Source: a virus. Taken from it: DNA of 30,783 bases. The DNA lies in IMG/VR virus record IMGVR_UViG_3300044522_000524, positions 1 to 30,783 of that record. The stretch is one strand, 5' to 3'. A program made the position numbers and the translations under genes. The notes beneath the pieces were generated by a model. The model saw only the letters and a list, made by a program, of their open reading frames with translations. It ran no database searches and was not told the DNA's origin. Below are positions 24,893 through 30,761 of this stretch, piece after piece. Every line of letters starts with the position of its first letter. The first letter of the stretch is position 1.

Positions 24893-25208
24893 GTGCTTGC
24901 CTCTTCTTGTCTTTCTTGCGTCTCTCTGTGTCCACCATAGCCAGAACCACTGGTATGATTTCATTTATAAAGTATTTGCTTTCGTCTTTCGTTCTTATCG
25001 CTTGAGAAAGCCAGAATGCTTCTGCCGCTTGATCTGTCTCGGCTTCACCTTCTTTATTCCCGCGTCGAAATCTGTGTTCCATCGCACTCACAATGCAGTG
25101 ATAAACTTCATGTGACACTCGCGGTTTCAACCAGGCTGCAAGTTCGTTGTTGGCAAAGTCGATAAACTCGCGACCACTGGCCAGCAGATAGTAATCAGGA
25201 CAGCCCAT
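24864..25208 (-). CDS. Small helical hypothetical protein
   Basis: This protein has 114 residues from the ATG at 25208 (TGATG overlap with the previous stop, AGGAGG upstream). It is helical and charged, with an EFIDFANNELAAWLKPRV helix and a basic end (ERRKKDKKRQAHDRAK). No family was recognised. It sits in a block of small genes between resolvase and packaging genes. Confidence 0.5.
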   Translation of the reverse strand: MGCPDYYLLASGREFIDFANNELAAWLKPRVSHEVYHCIVSAMEHRFRRGNKEGEAETDQAAEAFWLSQAIRTKDESKYFINEIIPVVLAMVDTERRKKDKKRQAHDRAKMVHN

Positions 25209-25537
25209 CAATCATCCTCCTTCTGAATTTCAATGACCTTATAAGCATGTTTAGCCTTTCTGTTTTGATGGTATCCATTCAAATACCGATTCGGTTTTAC
25301 TGGGATACCAGTCACGGATCGTTGGCCTTTGGCACTAGCCATCAGTTCGGTGATTGCTGGATATCCGTGATTCGATGTGTTGCCGTTTGAGCGATCATCC
25401 AAGATGGCATTCGCGTGCATCCGCTCATATTCCGTGCCGATTCGCTTCAGCTCCAATAACTGATGCTGTGGCATGACTTCCATTTCAGTTCGCGAGTATT
25501 TGATCTCAGGCCGTTTGGATGATTTTGGATATTTCAT
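25208..25537 (-). CDS. Small basic hypothetical protein
   Basis: This protein has 109 residues from the ATG at 25537, in an ATGA overlap with the resolvase stop; the longer frame to 25582 is less likely. It is Lys/Arg/Asn-rich, with two helices (MPQHQLLELKRIGTEYERMHANAI, then a Lys-rich C-terminal part). No family was recognised. Its charge suggests nucleic-acid contact. Confidence 0.45.
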   Translation of the reverse strand: MKYPKSSKRPEIKYSRTEMEVMPQHQLLELKRIGTEYERMHANAILDDRSNGNTSNHGYPAITELMASAKGQRSVTGIPVKPNRYLNGYHQNRKAKHAYKVIEIQKEDD

Positions 25538-25980
25538 AAGACTTTTGACACCGTTACATCTGCCGAATCTATTAAACCCCACCGCTTAGATACAGCCCCC
25601 GATATTACCTGACTATCATCCTTCCAAAGAACACCCGTAAAAGCATCTTCAATGCATCTTAATAGTTTTGTCCTGTCTGGCTTTTGTGTATGCCAAATAG
25701 GTGCGGAAGATTTTAATATGCTAGATTTTGAGCCTGTTCCAAAATGGGATAAAGGCCGAGCAAAAGTAAAAAACACGGCAAGAGTCACAGCTTCAGATGT
25801 GCATTCCCAATTAACTGACTTTGCAGCAGCGATTGCTGCTCTTTTGCTGGTGGCCTGCCACTTTGCTTTTCCTTTCGCGGTATCAATGACCACGATTCTA
25901 CCAGTGACTCTGTGCTTAAACGCCTTCTTGGAGCCTGATGGCGATGGCTTGCCTAGGATGGTAAAGGATATTTCACTCAT
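25534..25980 (-). CDS. rusA: RusA-type Holliday junction resolvase
   Basis: This 148-residue protein fits the RusA family, which cuts four-way DNA junctions at the end of recombination or before packaging. Seen here are an N-terminal FTILGKPSPSG strand-loop, a KPDRTKLLRCIEDAF motif at about 100 to 114 and a WKDDSQV motif near 119 to 125. The second catalytic Asp of the PDxD pair in the Escherichia coli enzyme is Thr104 here, while Asp102 and the DD pair remain. It has an ATGA overlap with thyX and a GGAGAAAGGT upstream site. Confidence 0.8.
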   Translation of the reverse strand: MSEISFTILGKPSPSGSKKAFKHRVTGRIVVIDTAKGKAKWQATSKRAAIAAAKSVNWECTSEAVTLAVFFTFARPLSHFGTGSKSSILKSSAPIWHTQKPDRTKLLRCIEDAFTGVLWKDDSQVISGAVSKRWGLIDSADVTVSKVL

Positions 25981-26735
25981 ACCTTTCTCCAGATCGTTTC
26001 AATCCCTTGATCAGTCGCCGTATAATCGCCAAAAATGTTTGGAGATTCAGCCTGCAACACGTCTAGGACTGCAATTGCCAGTCGTTGAATTTCAGCGTCC
26101 GCATGGATCGAGCCACGCAACTCCAAGAAGTGCCGCCATGCTCTGGCGTTTCCAGTGACAAAGATCTTTGTTTCAGTGCAGTTTGGCAGGACAGCACGAG
26201 CGGTTTCCCTAGCTCGTTTGCGTCTCAGTGTTGAATTGTCGATGTCGGCAAAATCGTTGTATTCCAGCGTCTCAATTAGCGACTCGTAAGATGCTAAAGA
26301 TAAAGCAATATTACTTGTCCAAACCAGTTCAGCGGAGCTGTCAGGCTTGATACCAGGTGGACGCACAAATGAGACCTTGTCCACATATCGTTGACTGAGC
26401 TGTGAATAACTCATACCAGCACGATGCCTGACCAGCTCGTGAGTTAGTGACCTGCTCACACCAGTGAAAATCATCGAATAGACAGCATGCTCCAAAACGG
26501 AGCCATGTCCGACTTCCAAGATGTGATTGATGTAAGCCTGGTTCCCTCCTGGTCGCGGCTTGGCGAAGCTCATATAGCACAATCGGCCAGCAATCTCGAC
26601 CAGAGCTTCGCTATCCGATTGGGCCGTAGTCGAAAACTCCGGCACGTCATGGTCGCCTAAAAAGCGATCCATTTCGGTTACGCTGCCAAGCTGTTTGCCG
26701 ACCAGGTAGACCGATGGTTTTGTGATAATATTCAC
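25977..26735 (-). CDS. thyX: Flavin-dependent thymidylate synthase ThyX
   Basis: This protein has 252 residues from the GTG at 26735 (GTGA overlap, AAAGGT 6 bases upstream); the longer ATG-started frame to 26825 runs inside the previous gene and is rejected. ThyX makes dTMP from dUMP using FAD, NADPH and methylene-tetrahydrofolate. Its signature is visible: HGSVLEHAVYSMIF, then RHRAGMSYSQLSQRY at 103 to 117, where the usual RHRX7S is RHRX8S, one residue longer. A later RETARAVLP motif (substrate binding) is also present. It supplies thymidine for phage DNA. Confidence 0.93.
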   Translation of the reverse strand: MNIITKPSVYLVGKQLGSVTEMDRFLGDHDVPEFSTTAQSDSEALVEIAGRLCYMSFAKPRPGGNQAYINHILEVGHGSVLEHAVYSMIFTGVSRSLTHELVRHRAGMSYSQLSQRYVDKVSFVRPPGIKPDSSAELVWTSNIALSLASYESLIETLEYNDFADIDNSTLRRKRARETARAVLPNCTETKIFVTGNARAWRHFLELRGSIHADAEIQRLAIAVLDVLQAESPNIFGDYTATDQGIETIWRKV

Positions 26736-27469
26736 GCTTCGACCTTTGCATATCCTGCGGGTATGTTTTGGTAATACAGATTGGAGTTTCGAGCCTCTAA
26801 TCGCATCAAGGGCTTCTTTGGCCAAGTCAACCTGGCGTGAAATACAGCATGTTGAATTACGCTAAAAACCTCTTGAAACCGAGCCTCATTAAATTCTGGA
26901 TCTTCAGCCGGAATGAATTCAACAGTCTCAGGCTCAGGAGGATAGCATCGAGGGCATTCACCCTCAGACTCTGAAAACGTGTTGCGACATTCAGCACAAT
27001 GATAAACAGGCCCCGTTTTCCTCTTGGCCTTTGCCTCTTTAACATCACGACTGTTAATCGTGTCGCGGCCTTGCTCGGCGGCAATCGCTTTGGCTTGCTC
27101 TGCCACGCTGGGACGATCTTCAGCAGGAACTGAGATGAACTCGCGTGCTGTCTTCTCGTTAGGAATGTCAACCGTGGTTGACAAGCCACTTGCGATCTCA
27201 GCCGATTGGATTTGAAGCGAAGCAAACTGGCGGGTGAATCCCCACTTGCTCTGACAATATTCCTCGAAAGTGTCAAACTCGCCTCGATAAAGCCGACTCA
27301 CCCTGATTTCCATCAATGCTGTTCCGACTTCAACGAATGCTTGTTTGCCGCGATTAATGACGGTTTCAAGCTGTTGCAGCTTTGTTTGTTCAAGCTCGCT
27401 TAATGATCCAGCAATAAACGCAGGATCAACTATATTAATTTCAGATTCATTCACTGGTGACAACTCCAT
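26732..27469 (-). CDS. Phage HTH-like protein with zinc ribbon
   Basis: This protein has 245 residues from the ATG at 27469; a GTG at 27454 with GGAG 9 bases upstream is an alternative. It overlaps the end of csrA by 23 bases. Residues 30 to 95 form a helical domain (FVEVGTALMEIRVSRLY, then FDTFEEYCQSKWGFTRQFAS) typical of a phage/plasmid protein class with a putative DNA-binding helix. A zinc ribbon follows at Cys158, 161, 172 and 175. The C-terminus is acidic. It may control replication or transcription. Confidence 0.6.
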   Translation of the reverse strand: MELSPVNESEINIVDPAFIAGSLSELEQTKLQQLETVINRGKQAFVEVGTALMEIRVSRLYRGEFDTFEEYCQSKWGFTRQFASLQIQSAEIASGLSTTVDIPNEKTAREFISVPAEDRPSVAEQAKAIAAEQGRDTINSRDVKEAKAKRKTGPVYHCAECRNTFSESEGECPRCYPPEPETVEFIPAEDPEFNEARFQEVFSVIQHAVFHARLTWPKKPLMRLEARNSNLYYQNIPAGYAKVEA

Positions 27470-27629
27470 TATTCCGTTGTTTCGCTTCCCACACTTCCAG
27501 CCGATCCACATTAATTTCGCGGGGCGCTTCGATGCCCAGCTTGATCTTGTCGCCGCGAATTTCGACGACTGTGACGATGTGGCCGTCAATGATGATGGAT
27601 TCATTTTTCTTCCGTGATAAAACCAGCAT
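27447..27629 (-). CDS. csrA: Carbon storage regulator CsrA
   Basis: This 60-residue CsrA/RsmA-type RNA-binding protein starts at MLVLSRK with GGAGGT 7 bases upstream; the longer frame to 27761 adds 44 unrelated residues. CsrA binds GGA motifs in RNA leaders to block or stabilise translation. The family residues are visible: Leu4 and Arg6, the central VEIRGDKIKLGIEAPREI strand region, and VDR at 41 to 43 matching the RNA-binding Val and Arg of the Escherichia coli protein. A phage copy could retune host metabolism or phage timing. Its own Shine-Dalgarno contains an ACGGA motif. Confidence 0.93.
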   Translation of the reverse strand: MLVLSRKKNESIIIDGHIVTVVEIRGDKIKLGIEAPREINVDRLEVWEAKQRNNGVVTSE

Positions 27630-27636
27630 TGCTGTA

Positions 27637-27644
27637 ACCTCCGT
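27637..27644 (-). promoter_or_regulatory. csrA ribosome binding site overlapping a CsrA motif
   Basis: The sequence ACGGAGGT, 7 bases before the csrA ATG, is both a near-perfect Shine-Dalgarno and an ANGGA CsrA-binding core. Such overlap is the usual mode of CsrA repression, so autorepression is plausible. Binding has not been shown from sequence alone. Confidence 0.45.
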
Positions 27645-27660
27645 GATGCGTTGTTTGAAT

Positions 27661-27683
27661 GCCGGGGGTTGGTCGCCCCCGGC
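27661..27683 (-). promoter_or_regulatory. Perfect GC-rich hairpin in csrA leader
   Basis: An 8-bp perfect stem GCCGGGGG / CCCCCGGC closes a 7-base loop, about 30 bases upstream of the csrA start. No T-tract follows on the minus strand, so it is not an obvious terminator. It may structure the csrA 5' leader or protect the transcript end. Confidence 0.5.
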
Positions 27684-27804
27684 GCGAGTATGATAGGTCA
27701 ACTCCCCCTGGTATCCTTGTGAGTCCGGCAGGCTGATTGCCCACGAACAAACTCGAATCAACCAACTAGGAGTCTGTCAGCAGGCTGGATTTAGCCCCTG
27801 ACAA

Positions 27805-27867
27805 GTCGCGTGTAGGAATCGAACCTACCGAAAGCCCTATTGGTAAGGGCTATTGCCCAGCCGCGAC
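27805..27867 (-). tRNA. tRNA-like element lacking a normal D-arm
   Basis: Read on the minus strand, 63 bases fold as a tRNA-like structure. The acceptor stem is GTCGCGG with ACGCGAC (6 pairs and a G-A end). A T-arm GTAGG-TTCGATT-CCTAC is perfect. The anticodon arm is GCCCT-TACCAAT-AGGGC with variable loop TTTCG. The D-arm is missing: only 10 bases lie between acceptor and anticodon arm. The loop would give anticodon CCA, but position 33 is A, not the conserved U. No CCA end is encoded. It may be a degraded tRNA, an RNA mimic, or a tRNA-like structural element. Confidence 0.4.
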
Positions 27868-28000
27868 AAATTGCCATCCGTGGCAGCGGTCACCATCCAT
27901 GAATCCCGTTTGACATCTGCTCATTACTGATCGCGCTCATGAAACTCGCCACAGATGCCACCGCCTCAACGACTTTCAGGAGTGCAAGTCTCACCAACTC

Positions 28001-28246
28001 TTAGCGGCCTGACGGGATTGATTCGTCGCAGCACTCGTCCACTGCTGTGACCTTGGGTAAAACCACGCGATTGGATGAGCCTCGAAAGCCTCTGATGGCT
28101 CTGATCACATCCAGTGCAAACCGTTCCACAACTGCCGATTCCTGATCGTCCAGAAATTCGCCTGGCGAAATGGTCAGGATCGGATTCGTTTGCTTTTTGA
28201 ACCTGTCCATCTCGTCGTGAATGAACTCTAAATCTGTCTTAGTCAT
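28001..28246 (-). CDS. Small hypothetical protein
   Basis: This protein has 81 residues from the ATG at 28246, with AAGGA 6 bases upstream and 2 bases after the previous stop; the longer frame to 28279 lies in the upstream gene. An N-terminal helix (TDLEFIHDEMDRFKKQTN) is followed by SPGEFLDDQESAVVERFALDVIRAIRGF. It ends CCDES, with Ser/Gly/Arg. No family was recognised. It is the last gene before the non-coding region. Confidence 0.5.
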   Translation of the reverse strand: MTKTDLEFIHDEMDRFKKQTNPILTISPGEFLDDQESAVVERFALDVIRAIRGFRGSSNRVVLPKVTAVDECCDESIPSGR

Positions 28247-28248
28247 GA

Positions 28249-28617
28249 TTAATCCTTGGAGTCTGGGTAAGGTGACCACCGGCCTAGCGCCTGTGATTCA
28301 CTTTCAAGAAAATCGTTGCCGTCTTTGTCTTTACCAACACTCACCAGCTTTTCAGGTGAGTAAGGCGAGCTTTCCCAATCGAGCTTTTCTTCTGACCAAT
28401 CTGGATGTTCCGCCCTCAGTGTCGCCCTGGTCGCGAGCAGCTCGGCCTCAAGCAACTTCCGCCAGCGAATATTGTGAGGTCTCAGATATGCCGGATCGGC
28501 TGATCTCACACCGTCCATAAATGAAAGCAGTCGTTCGCGGTGCCTGGCTCGCTCAGATCCCGCCAGAACAGATTGACCTGTTCTGGCAGCAAAGATGATT
28601 TGCAGAGAAGTCACCAT
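28249..28617 (-). CDS. Small hypothetical protein in SSB operon
   Basis: This 122-residue protein starts in a TGATG overlap with the SSB gene, with GGGGTG about 8 bases upstream. It is helical and charged, rich in Arg, Glu and Leu (SERARHRERLLSFMDGV, then RWRKLLEAELLATRATLRAEH). It has no recognised motif. Coupling to the SSB gene suggests an early replication-related role. Confidence 0.5.
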   Translation of the reverse strand: MVTSLQIIFAARTGQSVLAGSERARHRERLLSFMDGVRSADPAYLRPHNIRWRKLLEAELLATRATLRAEHPDWSEEKLDWESSPYSPEKLVSVGKDKDGNDFLESESQALGRWSPYPDSKD

Positions 28618-29345
28618 CAGAAAGGCACCCCATCAACTTCATCGTGTGGATCAAAGGCATGGCCATTTGTGCGAGTCTGGTCAAGATGTTGTTTCATGGC
28701 CCGATCCGCATCAGTCTCAGTCACTCCACCACCTGGCCGAACTTGCATCCGGCCTCTCAGGTGTGGTGCAATCTCCACAGATTTGGGAAGGTCCGATAAA
28801 GGATTGAAACCTGTGGATCCGCCAAACGATTCGCCATCGGCCAACTTCATAAAGGCGACCAGGTAAAGAGATACGCCAATATTTTTGGTCACTTTATAAG
28901 TGGCCGGTGTCACCAGCATCTGGCCGATACAGCCACCGTAGATTTCATTCCGGTTTGTGATCGGTCTACCGTGCCTGTCAATCACCATAGGTGGCTTTGA
29001 TTCGCCTGTGCTGGCAGATATCACCCAACAGCCTGATTCGGCATGGCCGGTCTTAAGATTGCCATCCTTGTCAAGCATCTTGTCGCCATCTTTGATGGCA
29101 CAATTTGTGTGAGTTGTCAGCTTTCGCAGATTCGGGCCGAAAGCTATTTCAGAGATGCGTTGCATTTCAGCAATCAGTTCATCAGGCATCTCAGACTTGA
29201 GAAGCAAAATATTGGCCGAATAAAACAGCCTGTTTTGCTTGATCTCGTTAGGCTTGGCCTCAAAGAGATTTGGGTAGCTCAGGATGCCTTGTGGCGTCCA
29301 TGTCTTTTGTCCGTATACGGATTCAGTCTTGGTTGCTGTGCTCAT
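28617..29345 (-). CDS. DUF2815-type single-stranded-DNA-binding protein
   Basis: This 242-residue protein fits the DUF2815 family of phage SSB-like proteins. Seen here are the opening ILSYPNLFEAKPNE, a Lys-containing strand RLFYSANILLLKSE, an internal DGDKMLDKDG loop, then WVISAST, PMVIDRHGRPI, EIYGGCIGQMLV, IGVSLYLVAFMKLADGESFGG and an acidic end (FDPHDEVDGVPF). The acidic tail is typical of SSBs that recruit partners. It likely protects and organises phage single-stranded DNA. It starts with AAGGA 8 bases upstream, just after the decamer repeats. Confidence 0.78.
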   Translation of the reverse strand: MSTATKTESVYGQKTWTPQGILSYPNLFEAKPNEIKQNRLFYSANILLLKSEMPDELIAEMQRISEIAFGPNLRKLTTHTNCAIKDGDKMLDKDGNLKTGHAESGCWVISASTGESKPPMVIDRHGRPITNRNEIYGGCIGQMLVTPATYKVTKNIGVSLYLVAFMKLADGESFGGSTGFNPLSDLPKSVEIAPHLRGRMQVRPGGGVTETDADRAMKQHLDQTRTNGHAFDPHDEVDGVPF

Positions 29346-29350
29346 CTATC

Positions 29351-29410
29351 TGATCCTTTTGAATACTTTTGAAGACTGTTGAAAACTGTTAAAGACTTTT
29401 GAATAACTCA
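29351..29410. repeat. Tandem 10-bp repeats upstream of the SSB gene
   Basis: Four good copies of a 10-base unit (consensus GAARACTKTT, plus strand) lie at 29361 to 29400, flanked by two decayed copies at 29351 and 29401. Period 10 equals one helical turn, so a protein could bind the same face. The block fills the space between the hairpin and the SSB start, and part of it becomes the SSB leader. Iteron-like replication or regulatory sites look like this. Confidence 0.6.
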
Positions 29411-29438
29411 CCTGGGCCGAAGGGAGGTTCGGCCCAGG
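29411..29438. promoter_or_regulatory. Perfect 11-bp hairpin upstream of the SSB gene
   Basis: The arms CCTGGGCCGAA and TTCGGCCCAGG pair perfectly around a 6-base loop (GGGAGG on plus, CCTCCC on minus). It lies between the stop of the 102-residue gene and the decamer repeats. No T-tract follows in either direction, so it is not a classic terminator. It could be an attenuator, RNA processing site, or protein operator. Confidence 0.6.
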
Positions 29439-29449
29439 GTGCTGGAGAG

Positions 29450-29758
29450 TCACACCAATGAAGGTGCTCTGTTGGCTATCGCAGCTTTAGCGGTGCGAAT
29501 AGCGTGTTCGACAAGGTGCTTGCGAACGGTCGGTAAACCGTCTTCTTCAAGCCAGCTCAGTTCAGACTCGATCCAATCGAGCTTCTGGCCAGCTTCAGCA
29601 AGGGTGATAAATTTCAGGATCCAGCGAGAATCGTCGATGGTTTCCTGTGATCGCTCCAACCGTTTCGCCATAACACGGTTGATCAGCTTTTGCTGCTCCC
29701 AAGTGCGTGCAACAATGTCACGCAGCTCGGCTTTGACGCAGTCGGTTTCGATGCTCAT
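29450..29758 (-). CDS. Small helical hypothetical protein
   Basis: This 102-residue protein is almost entirely helical, with charged repeats (AELRDIVARTWEQQKLINRVMAKRL, then LDWIESELSWLEEDGL, then KHLVEHAIRTAKAAIAN). It begins in a TAATG overlap with the previous gene, preceded by a TGGAGTCA element. No family was recognised. Small early phage proteins of this type often bind host factors. Confidence 0.5.
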   Translation of the reverse strand: MSIETDCVKAELRDIVARTWEQQKLINRVMAKRLERSQETIDDSRWILKFITLAEAGQKLDWIESELSWLEEDGLPTVRKHLVEHAIRTAKAAIANRAPSLV

Positions 29759-29973
29759 TAGATTGACTCCAGTAATGCTTTAGAGGCGTTGATTTCGTCT
29801 GCTAAAATTCGATGCGCAGTGGACGAATGCCACTGATAATCGTCGTCATGAATTGGATATAGAGCTGCGTGAACGAGATTTTGAAGTTGGTCCCGCAGCT
29901 TGGCGTTCTCGCGTGTCAACCGGTCAATGTGGTTGATGTGCTGAATGTGGGTGTCGATGTCGCAATAGTTCAT
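29758..29973 (-). CDS. Small early protein, tandem paralogue A
   Basis: This 71-residue protein is clearly related to its neighbour at 29970: both share a helix with LQ(N/S)L(V/I) and (Y/I)P, then an HR(I/V)L helix with E(I/L)..(S/A)..ALL. It is His-rich at its start (THIQHINHID). It overlaps the neighbour by 4 bases. Function is unknown; the duplication suggests an evolving small effector or dimer partner. Confidence 0.55.
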   Translation of the reverse strand: MNYCDIDTHIQHINHIDRLTRENAKLRDQLQNLVHAALYPIHDDDYQWHSSTAHRILADEINASKALLESI

Positions 29974-30197
29974 GACTTGTCCCCTAAAAGTGCTTCCGCT
30001 GATTTAAGCTCGTTGCCTAAAACACGATGATCTGTTGGGTAATCCAGAAAGAATGTTGTCATGTTGAACGGGATGTAAGCCGCCCAGATGAGCGATTGAA
30101 GTTGAAGTTCCAGCAACTGCACACGGCAGGCGAGACGAGTGATGGTTTCGCGACTGGTGTAGGAGTTGTGGTGCAACATGAATTCGGCCTTAGTCAT
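29970..30197 (-). CDS. Small early protein, tandem paralogue B
   Basis: This 75-residue protein is paralogous to the 71-residue protein that follows (see that entry). Its middle contains a more hydrophobic stretch (LQSLIWAAYIPFNMTTFFL), perhaps membrane-touching. It starts in an ATGA overlap with the gene upstream. Function is unknown. Confidence 0.55.
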   Translation of the reverse strand: MTKAEFMLHHNSYTSRETITRLACRVQLLELQLQSLIWAAYIPFNMTTFFLDYPTDHRVLGNELKSAEALLGDKS

Positions 30198-30505
30198 CGG
30201 TCGTCTCCCATGGCCAGGCTACGAACCTTTGAACAACTGATCATGGCTTGGGAAAGAAGAACTCTGGCTTCCTCGATGGTCGTCTGAGGACGGTCGAGCA
30301 GGTTGTTGATGGCTTGCAGATCCTGATAGTTCAGGTCCAGCCATCTGGCTCGGTTCTCTTCACGTGCCTGACGATCCAAATGGAACCGTTCGGAAAGTTC
30401 GTTGGCCATGCGCTCTTCCTCCACCTGGTGGTTGTCATAATCCCTCAGCCCGTCACGAAGACGGGTCTGATGGTCAGCTAATTCTTGATCAAGTAAGACG
30501 TTCAT
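30194..30505 (-). CDS. Small coiled-coil early protein
   Basis: This protein has 103 residues from the ATG at 30505, preceded by CTGGAGTCACCGAAATGA, an exact copy of the leader of the gene at 30737; a longer frame to 30571 is less likely. It is helical, charged and Leu/Glu/Arg-rich. No family was recognised. It is linked by a 4-base overlap to paralogue B. Confidence 0.55.
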   Translation of the reverse strand: MNVLLDQELADHQTRLRDGLRDYDNHQVEEERMANELSERFHLDRQAREENRARWLDLNYQDLQAINNLLDRPQTTIEEARVLLSQAMISCSKVRSLAMGDDR

Positions 30506-30529
30506 TTCGGTGACTCCAGCAAAGAGTTG
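30502..30529 (-). repeat. 28-bp leader repeat, copy 1
   Basis: This copy (tcatttcggtgactccagc, then aaagagttg) covers the start codon and Shine-Dalgarno of the 103-residue gene. It is identical to copy 2 at 30734 to 30761. The shared unit is CTGGAGTCA plus the spacer to ATG, so two early genes have the same translation leader. Confidence 0.9.
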
Positions 30530-30539
30530 TTGGGTAAAT

Positions 30540-30737
30540 TCAGAACCAGCCACGGACAAGACGGATAACAAGACTGGCGTTGTCTTTTGTAAGTGCCTTC
30601 AACCGGCGAGCCGTATCCACTCCCATGTAATCCCGGTCATTCAGGCTGAACCGGTTATGGGTCAGGTGCGACATCAAAGCAGCACGCTGATCAGAGTTGA
30701 GAAGTTGACGACCTTTAGGGGCTTGTGTTGCGATCAT
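30540..30737 (-). CDS. Small early protein
   Basis: This 65-residue protein starts at an ATG inside the second copy of the 28-bp leader repeat. It contains Arg/Lys and Gln residues, with helices near LNSDQRAALMSHLTHN and VDTARRLKALTKDNASLVIRLV. It is possibly a small DNA- or RNA-binding protein. No family was recognised. It is the rightmost gene visible, and the operon may begin beyond the window. Confidence 0.5.
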   Translation of the reverse strand: MIATQAPKGRQLLNSDQRAALMSHLTHNRFSLNDRDYMGVDTARRLKALTKDNASLVIRLVRGWF

Positions 30738-30761
30738 TTCGGTGACTCCAGCAAAGAGTTG
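30734..30761 (-). repeat. 28-bp leader repeat, copy 2
   Basis: This is a perfect copy of the leader at 30502 to 30529, covering the start codon and GGAG site of the 65-residue gene. A related but diverged version (TGGAGTCA before the start) precedes the gene at 29758. The repeat may set equal translation of early proteins or be a binding site for a regulator. Confidence 0.9.

Larger units (their letters stand above)
27630..28000 (-). other. Structured non-coding region upstream of csrA
   Basis: This 371-base gap holds no credible gene in a genome otherwise packed with overlapping genes. It contains the csrA ribosome binding site, a perfect 8-bp hairpin, an imperfect hairpin near 27776 to 27801 (GTCAG / CTGAC with an inner GGCT / AGCC), the tRNA-like element, and a short hairpin TGCCA-TCCG-TGGCA at 27872 to 27885. 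I saw no convincing minus-strand promoter. A plus-strand TTGACA near 27911 lacks a -10 at proper spacing. Confidence 0.7.

Noticed and set aside
27905-27945. Plus-strand promoter-like TTGACA near 27911
   Set aside because: No -10 box lies at proper spacing, and no plus-strand gene follows.
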